A DNA stretch of 64,000 bases from Nocardioides hwasunensis (GTDB taxonomy: Bacteria; Actinomycetota; Actinomycetes; Propionibacteriales; Nocardioidaceae). The notes under the pieces were generated by a model. The model saw only the letters and a list, made by a program, of their open reading frames with translations, did no database searches and had not been told where the DNA came from. Shown here piece by piece: positions 36,833-44,232 of this stretch. The stretch covers positions 186,001-250,000 of the forward strand of contig NZ_JACXYY010000003.1 of NCBI RefSeq assembly GCF_014779665.1, given 5' to 3'. The translations under genes were made by a program, and so were the position numbers. Within the stretch, counting starts at the first letter, position 1. Every line of letters starts with the position of its first letter.

Positions 36833-37431
36833 CCGGCCTCCTCGAACCTCACCCGCGTGCCCGGAGCGAGCAGCGCGGGCGGGTCCCGGTCGGCGTCCCA
36901 CAGGACGGCGTCCGTCGAGCCGATCACCAGCCAGCCACCCGGCGAGGCGCTGGGGTAGATGCCGCACCAGGTGTCGGCGAGGGCCACCGAGCCGCGCGCC
37001 ACGCGGGCGCGCGGCGTGGCGAGGCGCGGCACGGCCCGCTCGGCGGGCAGGCCGGAGAGGTAGGAGAAGCCCGGAGCGAATCCGCTGAAGACCGCGGTGA
37101 GCTCGAGCGAGGTGTGGACGCGCACGACGTCCTCGACGGTGCAGCGCCAGTGCTGCGCCACGGCTGCGAGGTCGGGTCCGTCGTAGGTCACCGGCACCGT
37201 CACCGCAGGGCCGGGCTCACTCACAGCACCGCGCGTCCAGCCCGCGAGCGCCGCCTCGAGGCCCGGCAGGTCCACACCGTCGAAGAGCACCGTCGTGGCG
37301 GCGGGCACGATCTCCTCTGCCGAGATCCCCGTGCGGCGAGCCCAGTCGGCCAGGGACGCGGCGGCGGGGCCGTCCTCGACCTCGACCAGGCACGCCCGCG
37401 TGCCGACGGGAACGAGGCGCGGCACGACCAT
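36829..37431 (-). CDS. pxpB: 5-oxoprolinase subunit PxpB
   Basis: KipI-like subunit of 5-oxoprolinase, 200 aa from ATG 37431. VTYDGPDLAAVAQHW, the HTSLELTAVFSGFAPGFSYLSGLP stretch (split by the family motif GFAPGF) and RVARGSVALAD with SPGGWLVIG are typical. The reading frame continues upstream to 37524 without any conserved sequence, so the later ATG is preferred. It is separated from pxpA by 412 bp, including a large hairpin about 97 bp before this start. Confidence 0.9.
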   Translation of the reverse strand: MVVPRLVPVGTRACLVEVEDGPAAASLADWARRTGISAEEIVPAATTVLFDGVDLPGLEAALAGWTRGAVSEPGPAVTVPVTYDGPDLAAVAQHWRCTVEDVVRVHTSLELTAVFSGFAPGFSYLSGLPAERAVPRLATPRARVARGSVALADTWCGIYPSASPGGWLVIGSTDAVLWDADRDPPALLAPGTRVRFEEAG

Positions 37432-37527
37432 GGGCACGACCCTAGGACGCGCGCTCGTCGCGCGCCGTCCACCGGGACGTGGTTGCGGACACCGGCCGGT
37501 CTTGGCAGGCTCGAGGGCGCACATGGA

Positions 37528-37566
37528 TGAGGGGCTCCCGATGGTATGAGCATCAGGAGCCCCTCA
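37528..37566 (-). terminator. Large hairpin upstream of pxpB
   Basis: Arms TGAGGGGCTCC (37528-37538) and GGAGCCCCTCA (37556-37566) pair perfectly over 11 bp; after one mismatch, four more pairs follow, closing on a 7-nt loop. It could end the pxpA transcript or act as an attenuator in the pxpB leader. No T-run follows on either strand. Confidence 0.6.
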
Positions 37567-37781
37567 CGTGTGATCGGCATCGTGACGTCCGATCCACCGC
37601 ACCGTCTTCCCAGTCCCCACCGACCCCGTCACCGGGCCTGCGCGGCGAGCAAGTCGCCGAGTGGGACTGTTCGTCCGATCCGATCGCCGGTCCCGCCGAA
37701 GCGGTCCCGGTAGGAGAGTTCTATGTGGCGTGGGTCACCCTCCGCAAGAGGGTGACGCGGTCAACTTCCCGACCCACAGGG

Positions 37782-37832
37782 TTACCCACAGAAGTCGTCC
37801 ACTGCTCCACAGGAACGAGCGTCTCGTCCACA
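37782..37832 (+). promoter_or_regulatory. Cluster of DnaA-box-like nonamers
   Basis: Four same-orientation 9-mers resemble the actinobacterial DnaA box TTGTCCACA: TTACCCACA (37782), TCGTCCACT (37795), TGCTCCACA (37803) and TCGTCCACA (37824), with 1-2 mismatches each. No dnaA, dnaN or AT-rich unwinding element is nearby, so this is not oriC. Confidence 0.35.
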
Positions 37833-37843
37833 GGGTCGCGTCG

Positions 37844-38569
37844 TCATGGCGACGTCCAGCAGCTGGTAAGCCCGACTCCGGCCGCCTCGAGGGTGCGGCG
37901 GACGGCGCGGGCGGCATCCACCGCACCCGGGGAGTCTCCGTGCACGCACACCGAGTCGACCTCCCGCGCCAGCGCGACCGCCCGTGCGGCGATCACCTCC
38001 GGGTCGGTCACCAACGCGCCCGGCCGGTCGCGCGGCAGCAACCCCCCGTCGTCGGAGTAGCCGCGGTCGGGGAACCCCTCCAGGCGGACTCCGCGCCCGC
38101 GCTCGCGTGCGTGCCTCAGCAGCAGCGAGCCCGGCATCCCCAGCACCGGCAGGTCGCCCGACCCGTCCAGCACCGCGAGCGCCTGCTCGCCGTCGCTCGC
38201 CACCCGGTGGTAGAGCGCACCGTGCGGCTTCAGGTAGGCCACCGCCCCGCCCTCCGACGCGGCGATCGTGGCGAGCACGCCGACCTGCTGGGCCACCTGG
38301 TCACGCAGCACGTCGGGCCGGACGTCGCGGGCCACCCGCCCGAAGTTCTCCCGGTCGTCGTAGGACACCTGGGCGCCGACGCTCACCCCGCGGCGTACGG
38401 CCTCGGCGCAGGCCGTCCGCATCACGTCCTCGTTGCCTGCGTGGAAGCCGCACGCGACGTTGGCGCTGGTGACCACCTCGAGGAGGCCGACGTCGTCGGT
38501 GACCTCCTCCCCCAGGTCGGCGTTCAGGTCCACCGTGGACAGGACGACGGTCTCGGGCGTTCCGCGCAT
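37844..38569 (-). CDS. pxpA: 5-oxoprolinase subunit PxpA (LamB/YcsF)
   Basis: 241-residue LamB/YcsF-family subunit that cleaves the phosphorylated 5-oxoproline intermediate. VDLNADLGEE at residues 13-22, TSANVACGFHAGNEDVM, YLKPHGALYH and EGFPDRGYSDDGGLLPRDRPGA are the diagnostic motifs. ATG start at 38569. It is first in the pxpA-(gap)-pxpB-pxpC series. The region upstream is shared with the divergent sigB-type gene. Confidence 0.92.
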   Translation of the reverse strand: MRGTPETVVLSTVDLNADLGEEVTDDVGLLEVVTSANVACGFHAGNEDVMRTACAEAVRRGVSVGAQVSYDDRENFGRVARDVRPDVLRDQVAQQVGVLATIAASEGGAVAYLKPHGALYHRVASDGEQALAVLDGSGDLPVLGMPGSLLLRHARERGRGVRLEGFPDRGYSDDGGLLPRDRPGALVTDPEVIAARAVALAREVDSVCVHGDSPGAVDAARAVRRTLEAAGVGLTSCWTSP

Positions 38570-38679
38570 GGGACCAGTGTCGTGGGGAACCCCCTGAGAA
38601 GTCCCTGAGAGTTCCTGAATCGTGCAACTCCCGGGACGACTGGGTCGTCAGTGGAGGTGAAGGCACCGAACGGCGAAGC

Positions 38680-38706
38680 GGGAACACCGCATCGAGCACT
38701 GGTGTT
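38680..38706 (+). promoter_or_regulatory. SigH/SigR/SigE-type promoter of the SigB-like gene
   Basis: GGGAAC at 38680-38685, exactly 18 bp, then GTT at 38704-38706. The geometry equals the promoter at 17621 and fits the ECF consensus GGAA(T/C)-N18-GTT. The predicted transcript start, about 38713, leaves a leader of some 43 nt with GGAGG. In Mycobacterium tuberculosis sigB is transcribed by SigE/SigH/SigL from such a promoter. Confidence 0.7.
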
Positions 38707-38755
38707 GGACAAGGTGTGCGGCACGGGGTGGTCGCACGAGACGTTGGAGGATCAC

Positions 38756-39718
38756 ATGAGCACTGCACAGGCCAAGCGCACCACCACTACGCGTGAGATC
38801 GAGGGCCGCGACAGCGTCGGGCTCTACCTGGACGAGATCGCCCGCACACCCCTGCTCGACGCCGAGACCGAGGTCGAGCTGTCCAAGACCATCGAGGCGG
38901 GGCTGCTGGCCCGCCACCTGCTCGAGACCGGCCGCGTCGGTCGCCGCAAGGGCGGCGCCCCGATGAGCGCCAACGAGGCCGAGCTCGAGTGGCTCGCCGA
39001 GCAGGGCGACCTCGCGGTCGACCGGTTCATCGAGGCCAACCTGCGCCTCGTGGTGTCCATCGCCCGCAAGTACGGCCGCTCGCAGATGCCGATGCTGGAC
39101 CTGATCCAGGAGGGCAACACCGGCCTGATCCGAGCGGTCGAGAAGTTCGACTACACCAAGGGCTACAAGTTCTCGACCTACGCCACCTGGTGGGTCCGGC
39201 AGGCCATCACGCGCGGCATCGCCCAGCAGGCCCGCGTCGTCCGGCTTCCCGTCCACGTCGTCGAGGAGCTCAACCAGGTCGGGAGCGCCCGCCGCACGCT
39301 CGAGCGCCAGCTCGGCCGCGACCCGGAGCCGCAGGAGATCGCCACCGAGCTCGGCATGGACATCGACCGTGTCCTCGACCTGATGAGCTGGGGTCGTGAC
39401 CACGTGTCCCTCGACACCCCGGTCGACGAGGACGGCGACACCTCGCTCGGTGACCTGATGGCCCAGGAGACCGCGCCCGGTCCCGACCTCAACGTCCTCG
39501 ACGCCGAGGCACGCCAGCGGCTCGAGGACCTCGTCGGGATCCTCGACGACCGGTCGGCCGACATCGTCCGGGCCCGCTACGGCCTGGCCGACGGACGCCA
39601 GCACAAGCTCGCCGACATCGGCGCCAAGCACGGCATCTCCGCCGAGCGCGTGCGCCAGCTCGAGCGGGAGGCGCTGCAGAAGCTGCGCCGCGCCGGCGAC
39701 CCCGACCTCGCCGCCTGA
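38756..39718 (+). CDS. sigB: Group 2 sigma factor (SigB-like)
   Basis: Alternative, non-essential-type sigma-70 factor, 320 aa from ATG 38756 (GGAGG 5 nt upstream). Region 1.2 (DSVGLYLDEIARTPLLDAETEVEL), 2.1-2.4 ([38 protein letters not shown] without its last part is identical in pattern to the principal factor), region 3, and 4.2 (HGISAERVRQLEREALQKLR) are complete. It lacks the Ala/Lys-rich N-terminal extension of the principal factor. The stress-type promoter upstream suggests an ECF sigma-to-SigB cascade. Two strong hairpins follow. Confidence 0.92.
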   Translation: MSTAQAKRTTTTREIEGRDSVGLYLDEIARTPLLDAETEVELSKTIEAGLLARHLLETGRVGRRKGGAPMSANEAELEWLAEQGDLAVDRFIEANLRLVVSIARKYGRSQMPMLDLIQEGNTGLIRAVEKFDYTKGYKFSTYATWWVRQAITRGIAQQARVVRLPVHVVEELNQVGSARRTLERQLGRDPEPQEIATELGMDIDRVLDLMSWGRDHVSLDTPVDEDGDTSLGDLMAQETAPGPDLNVLDAEARQRLEDLVGILDDRSADIVRARYGLADGRQHKLADIGAKHGISAERVRQLEREALQKLRRAGDPDLAA

Positions 39719-39730
39719 GCGACGTACCTC

Positions 39731-39767
39731 CGCAGCCGCTGGGACCCGACAGGGCCCAGCGGCTGCG
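39731..39767 (+). terminator. Terminator hairpin after sigB
   Basis: Perfect 13-bp stem with arms CGCAGCCGCTGGG (39731-39743) and its complement (39755-39767) and an 11-nt loop, 12 bp after the stop. No T-run. Confidence 0.8.
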
Positions 39768-39797
39768 TCATGTCCGGCGGTCGGCGGAGCAGCCACC

Positions 39798-39828
39798 TCC
39801 CATGACGCCCGCCACCAGCGTCATGGGA
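39798..39828. terminator. Second hairpin between convergent sigB and GH3 genes
   Basis: Perfect 11-bp stem, TCCCATGACGC (39798-39808) and GCGTCATGGGA (39818-39828), 9-nt loop. A partial copy of the arm, CCCATGACGTCAGG, recurs at about 39851-39864. It may end transcription from both sides or be a small repeat. Confidence 0.55.
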
Positions 39829-39887
39829 CGCGGTCGGCGGGACGGCCGATCCCCATGACGTCAGGCGTGATCGAGGCCGATCAAGGG

Positions 39888-41213
39888 TCAGTACGCCGCG
39901 GCCAGCAGGTCCGCGCTGGCCGCTCGTGCCCGATCGACCACGTCGTCGGGGACGGGCCGCTGCGCCGCAAGCCGCGCCTGCCACATCTGCACCGCGACCA
40001 CGCGCGCCGCGGCCTCCTCGACGCGCTCGCGTGAGATCTCGCCACTGGCGATCGCGTCGACCACGATCTGGTGTGTCGTGGCGGTGTCCACGGGCATCAG
40101 CAGCAGGTCGGCGCCGGCCTGGAGCGCCTGGAGCGCCGGCTTGGGCCGGCCGCCGACGGCACCCATGCCGAGGGAGTCGGTGATGGTGACGCCCTCGAAG
40201 CCGAGGTCGTCGCGCAGCATCGAGTACACCTCGGGGGCCATGCTGGCCGGCACGCCCGGGGCGATCGAGGTGAGGTCGAGGTGGCTCAGCATCACCGCGG
40301 GCGCCGCGTGCCTGATCGCCGAGTCGAAGGGCGGCAGGTCGTGCTCCTCGATCTCGGCCACCGACGAGTCCACCTGCGGGAGCGTGTCGTGGCTGTCGGA
40401 CGTGGCCGTGCCGTGCCCGGGGAAGTGCTTGACCGTCGACACGATGCCGGCGTCGTCGTATCCCTTGATCGCTGCTCCGACCGCCTGGGCGGCGATCTTC
40501 GGGTCCATCGAGGGCGAGCGCGCGCCGATGGTGGGGTCGGCTGCGCCGATGGTGACGTCGGCGACGGGTGCGAACACCCAGGTGAAGCCGAGCCCCCGCA
40601 GCTCGAGGCCGGTCGTCAGGGCCGCGGCGCGGGTGACGCGGCGTCCCACCCGGGCGTCGGCCTGCACCGCGAGCCCGGCGGACTGGAAGTGCGGGAAGTC
40701 GGTGGCGATGCCGCGCAGGTGGGAGACGTAGCCGCCCTCCTGGTCGACGCCGATCACCGGAGGGAAGGCACGACCGTCGTCGGCTGCGGCCTCGGAGATC
40801 GCCGTCGTCATCGCGACGACCTGGTCGTGGTCGGTGACGTTGTCCGCGGTGACGGAGATACCGGCGAGGTGGAGGTCGCGCACCATCTGGGCGGGCACCT
40901 GCGGGTCCGTGCCGTGGAAGCGTCCGACGATCACCTGACCTGCGAGCTGGTCGGGCGTCCAGCCGCTGACCAGCTGCTGGGCCTCCTCGATCTCGCCGAG
41001 CGTCGGGCCCCAGCTGCTGGGGGTGCTCGGGTCGTCCTCCTCCTGCGCCTCGGCCGACGAGGCCGACGGCTCCGGAGGGGCGGGCGACGTGCTCGCCGTG
41101 GTCGCCGGGCCTGCGTCCGGCGCCTCACCCGAACCCGCGCCGAGGCTCGCGCAACCGCTCACCAGCAGGATTCCTGCTGCGACCACGGCCATGCGGGGGC
41201 GGATCGGGAGCAC
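39888..41213 (-). CDS. GH3-family beta-N-acetylhexosaminidase lipoprotein (NagZ-like)
   Basis: Surface-anchored glycoside hydrolase of family 3, 441 aa. The signal peptide ends in the lipobox VSGC (Cys21), followed by a Ser/Pro/Glu linker. VIGVDQEGGYVSHLRG, FAPVADV, the catalytic loop KHFPGHGTATSDSH and the Asp nucleophile in TITDSLGMGAVGG mark a NagZ-type enzyme that removes N-acetylglucosamine from wall fragments. Export places it on wall peptidoglycan rather than in cytoplasmic recycling. GTG 41213 is used; ATG 41192 would also keep the signal peptide. Confidence 0.87.
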   Translation of the reverse strand: MLPIRPRMAVVAAGILLVSGCASLGAGSGEAPDAGPATTASTSPAPPEPSASSAEAQEEDDPSTPSSWGPTLGEIEEAQQLVSGWTPDQLAGQVIVGRFHGTDPQVPAQMVRDLHLAGISVTADNVTDHDQVVAMTTAISEAAADDGRAFPPVIGVDQEGGYVSHLRGIATDFPHFQSAGLAVQADARVGRRVTRAAALTTGLELRGLGFTWVFAPVADVTIGAADPTIGARSPSMDPKIAAQAVGAAIKGYDDAGIVSTVKHFPGHGTATSDSHDTLPQVDSSVAEIEEHDLPPFDSAIRHAAPAVMLSHLDLTSIAPGVPASMAPEVYSMLRDDLGFEGVTITDSLGMGAVGGRPKPALQALQAGADLLLMPVDTATTHQIVVDAIASGEISRERVEEAAARVVAVQMWQARLAAQRPVPDDVVDRARAASADLLAAAY

Positions 41214-41253
41214 GCCAGCACGCTACCGGCCGCACCCCGAGGATCGGGAAACG

Positions 41254-41847
41254 TCAGGCACGACCCGCGAGCTCGTCGTGGAGCCCGGCCACCCGTCGGC
41301 GGAGCTCCTCGAGCGTGCCCGTGTTGTCGACGACGTGGGTGGCGATCGCGAGACGCTCCTCGCGCGTCGCCTGGGCGGCGATGCGTGCCTCGGCGTCCTC
41401 ACGGCTCCACCCTCGGTCGGCGACCATCCGGGCGACCTGGACCTCGGTCGGCACGTCGACCACGACCACCGCGTCGAACGACCCCGCCCGGCCGCCCTCG
41501 GCCAGCAGCGGGATGTCGTGCACGACCACCGCGCTGTCGGCCGCCTCGGCCTCGAGCTCGGCACTGCGCCGGTGGACCAGCGGGTGGATGATCGACTCGA
41601 GACGACGACGGGCGTCGGGATCGCCGAAGACGAGGCGCCCCATGGCAGGGCGGTCGAGGTCGCCGTCGGCCGTGAGCAGGTCGGCGCCGAACTCCGCGAC
41701 GACCGCCTCGAGGCCCGGCGTGCCACGGGCGACCACCTCGCGCGCGATCAGGTCGGCGTCGATGACGACGGCGCCGTGCTCGGCGAGGAGCGCCGAGACC
41801 GTGCTCTTGCCCGAGGCGATGCCTCCGGTCAGGCCGACACGGATCAC
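41254..41847 (-). CDS. coaE: Dephospho-CoA kinase
   Basis: Last step of CoA synthesis: phosphorylates the 3'-hydroxyl of dephospho-CoA. P-loop [12 protein letters not shown] at residues 5-16, [19 protein letters not shown] (the CoaE acceptor-site motif), [13 protein letters not shown] and [15 protein letters not shown] are complete in 197 aa. GTG start overlaps the MarR gene stop by 4 nt, so this essential enzyme is translated from the regulator's transcript. Confidence 0.94.
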   Translation of the reverse strand: MIRVGLTGGIASGKSTVSALLAEHGAVVIDADLIAREVVARGTPGLEAVVAEFGADLLTADGDLDRPAMGRLVFGDPDARRRLESIIHPLVHRRSAELEAEAADSAVVVHDIPLLAEGGRAGSFDAVVVVDVPTEVQVARMVADRGWSREDAEARIAAQATREERLAIATHVVDNTGTLEELRRRVAGLHDELAGRA

Positions 41848-42266
41848 GGGTCCTCCCCCACGACGACGGTCAGGATCTCGTGGAGCGTACGACGCTGGGC
41901 GGGCGTGAGCACGTCGAGGACCTGCTCGGAGGCCGCGCGCCGTACGTCGTCTATCTGTGACACCAGCTCGAGACCGTCGCCGGTGAGGATCAGCGTCGTC
42001 GCCCGGCGGTCGGTCGGGTCGGGCTCGCGCCGGACCCAGCCGCGCTCCTCGAGGGAGTCGGCGACCTCGGTCGCCGACCGCGGCGCGATGCGCAGGTGCT
42101 CGGCCAGCACCGACGGCCGCATCCCGCCACCCGATGTCGCCAGCACCCGCAGCGCCCGCGCCTGGGACGGCGTGACCTCCCAGTCGGCGAGCGCGTCGAC
42201 GTGCGCACGGCGCACGCGGCGCGCGACGGCCATCACCAGGTCGCCGGTCTGCGGTCCTGCCTCCAC
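41844..42266 (-). CDS. MarR-family transcriptional regulator
   Basis: Winged-helix regulator of about 140 aa. The HTH is in [20 protein letters not shown] to [16 protein letters not shown], and the wing in [18 protein letters not shown] start at GTG 42266 because GGAGGT at 42278-42273 lies 6 nt upstream; ATG 42287 in the same frame would be almost leaderless. It is divergent from an ABC exporter with three TGAGG/CCTCA half-sites between them, so it probably represses the exporter and itself. The coaE gene follows with a 4-nt overlap. Confidence 0.87.
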   Translation of the reverse strand: MEAGPQTGDLVMAVARRVRRAHVDALADWEVTPSQARALRVLATSGGGMRPSVLAEHLRIAPRSATEVADSLEERGWVRREPDPTDRRATTLILTGDGLELVSQIDDVRRAASEQVLDVLTPAQRRTLHEILTVVVGEDP

Positions 42267-42297
42267 GGGAATACCTCCAGGGCTCATCTGGTTGTTA

Positions 42298-42319
42298 CCT
42301 CATAGTGAGGCTACCTCAC
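42298..42319. promoter_or_regulatory. Probable MarR operator (phased half-sites)
   Basis: Half-sites CCTCA (42298), TGAGG (42306) and CCTCA (42314) recur every 8 bp, creating two overlapping dyads, CCTCA-TAG-TGAGG and GTGAGG-CTA-CCTCAC. It sits between the divergent marR and ABC-exporter genes. Confidence 0.65.
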
Positions 42320-42353
42320 ACTATTCGTCCCTCGATCGAGAGGAGCTGGTCAC

Positions 42354-44225
42354 ATGGCTGACCACCCTCGTTCCACCACTCCCACTCCCGACGCCACCAG
42401 CACCGGGTCCCGGGGGCCACGCGGCTCGCGCATCGGCCGCCGCGACCCCGACGACCTCCGCCAGCTCGCGGACTCCCCCGTGTCCCTGCGTCGGGTCGCC
42501 CGCCTGTTCACGCCGCACCGCGGGTCACTGGCGATCGTCGTCGTCCTCATCGTGGCGAGCTCGGCCGTCGGGCTCGCCCAGCCGTTCCTCGTCCGCCACG
42601 TCATCGACGACGCGCTGCCGCGCCAGGACGTACGCCTGCTCCTGCTGCTGGTCGGCGCGATGCTCGGCGTGGCCGTCGCGACCGCCGCGATCGGCGTCGT
42701 GCAGACCTGGCTCTCGACCACGGTCGGCCAGCGCGTCATGCACCGTCTGCGCAGCGACCTGTTCGCCCACCTCCAGCGCCAGTCGCTGGGCTTCTTCACC
42801 CGCACCCGCGGAGGTGAGGTGCAGTCGAGGCTGGTCAACGACATCGGCAGCATGCAGGGGGTCGTCACCCAGACCGCGACGTCGATCGCCGCCAACCTCA
42901 CCGTCGTCGTCGGCTCGGCCGTCGCGATGGTCGCCCTGAGCTGGCGCCTGGCCCTGATCTCCCTGGTCGTGCTTCCGCCGGCCGTGCTGCTGACCCGTCA
43001 GGTCGCCCGGATGCGCCACCGGGTCACCGGCGAGCGCCAGCAGCGCCTGGCCGACCTGCACGTGCAGGTCGAGGAAGGCCTCTCCGTCAGCGGCGTGCTG
43101 CTCACCAAGACCCTCGGCGCCTCGCCGCGGCTGACCGCCAGGTTCGAGGAGACGTCGGCCGACCTGGTCGGTCTGGAGATCCGCTCCCAGCTGGCGGGCC
43201 GCTGGCGGATGGCCACGATGAACATCGTCTTCGCAGCGGTTCCCGCCGCGATCTACCTCGCCGCCGGCTTCCCGGCCACCTCGGGCGGGATGACGATCGG
43301 CACCCTCGTCGCCTTCATCGCACTCCAGGGCACGCTGTTCCGCCCGCTCATGGGGCTGCTCAACGTCGGCGTCGACCTCACCGCCTCGATGGCGCTGTTC
43401 AGCCGCATCTTCGAGTACGCCGACCTGCCCGTCGAGATCGCCGAGCCGGACGCGCCGACCCCGTTGCCTCGTGCGACCGCGCGCGGCGAGGTGCGCCTCG
43501 ACGGCGTCGGGTTCGCCTACGACGCCGACCGACCGGTCCTGACGGGCATCGACCTGCACGTGCCGGCGGGCGGCACCCTCGCCCTGGTCGGCGAGACCGG
43601 CAGCGGCAAGTCCACGCTCGCCTCGCTCGTCCCGCGCCTGCACGACGTCACGTCCGGGAGCGTGAGCATCGACGGCGTGGACGTGCGTGACCTCGCCTCG
43701 ACCGACCTGGCCGCACTCGTCGGCGTGGTCACCCAGGAGACCTACCTCCTCCACGCCTCCGTGCGCGAGAACCTGCGCCACGCGCGGCCCGGCGCGACCG
43801 ACGCGGAGATCGAGCAGGCCTGCCGGGAGGCCCGCATCCACGACCTGATCGCCTCGCTCCCCGAGGGATACGACACCGTGGTCGGCTCCCGCGGTCACCG
43901 CTTCTCGGGCGGCGAGCAGCAGCGGCTGGCGATCGCGCGCACGCTGCTGCGCGACCCGGCGGTCCTGGTGCTCGACGAGGCGACCAGCGCGCTCGACAAC
44001 GAGACCGAGCGCTCGATCCTCGCCACGCTCGACGACGTCACGCGCACCCGGACCACGATCACGATCGCACACCGGCTCTCCACGGTCCGCAACGCCGACC
44101 AGATCGCCGTCCTGAGCCACGGGCGCGTGGTCGAGCTCGGCACCCACGAGGAGCTGCTGCTCCTCGGCGGGCGCTACGCCGACCTGGTGCGGGGCGGTCT
44201 CGTGCCGGAGCCGGCCGCGGCGTGA
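42354..44225 (+). CDS. ABC exporter, fused membrane and ATPase domains
   Basis: Half-transporter of the MsbA/MDR type, 623 aa, expected to work as a homodimer exporting lipids or drugs. After a 50-residue polar N-terminus come six membrane helices (residues about 60-340) and an ATPase domain with Walker A GETGSGKST, signature FSGGEQQRLAIARTLL, Walker B VLVLDEATSALD and H-loop AHRLST. ATG 42354 is preceded by AGGAG. The divergent MarR and its half-site array suggest inducible export. Substrate unknown. Confidence 0.93.
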   Translation: MADHPRSTTPTPDATSTGSRGPRGSRIGRRDPDDLRQLADSPVSLRRVARLFTPHRGSLAIVVVLIVASSAVGLAQPFLVRHVIDDALPRQDVRLLLLLVGAMLGVAVATAAIGVVQTWLSTTVGQRVMHRLRSDLFAHLQRQSLGFFTRTRGGEVQSRLVNDIGSMQGVVTQTATSIAANLTVVVGSAVAMVALSWRLALISLVVLPPAVLLTRQVARMRHRVTGERQQRLADLHVQVEEGLSVSGVLLTKTLGASPRLTARFEETSADLVGLEIRSQLAGRWRMATMNIVFAAVPAAIYLAAGFPATSGGMTIGTLVAFIALQGTLFRPLMGLLNVGVDLTASMALFSRIFEYADLPVEIAEPDAPTPLPRATARGEVRLDGVGFAYDADRPVLTGIDLHVPAGGTLALVGETGSGKSTLASLVPRLHDVTSGSVSIDGVDVRDLASTDLAALVGVVTQETYLLHASVRENLRHARPGATDAEIEQACREARIHDLIASLPEGYDTVVGSRGHRFSGGEQQRLAIARTLLRDPAVLVLDEATSALDNETERSILATLDDVTRTRTTITIAHRLSTVRNADQIAVLSHGRVVELGTHEELLLLGGRYADLVRGGLVPEPAAA

Positions 44226-44232
44226 CGCGGCG

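Larger units (their letters stand above)
37432..37843. other. Gap between pxpA and pxpB
   Basis: 412 bp without a supportable gene, unusual inside a pxp cluster that is normally tight. It holds a 39-bp hairpin (37528-37566) and, next to the pxpA end, four DnaA-box-like nonamers in 51 bp (37782-37832). Short open frames here lack coding bias and conserved sequence. Confidence 0.6.

Noticed and set aside
37782..37832. Replication origin suggested by DnaA-box-like words
   Set aside because: No dnaA/dnaN/gyrA context, no AT-rich unwinding region, and the boxes are imperfect.
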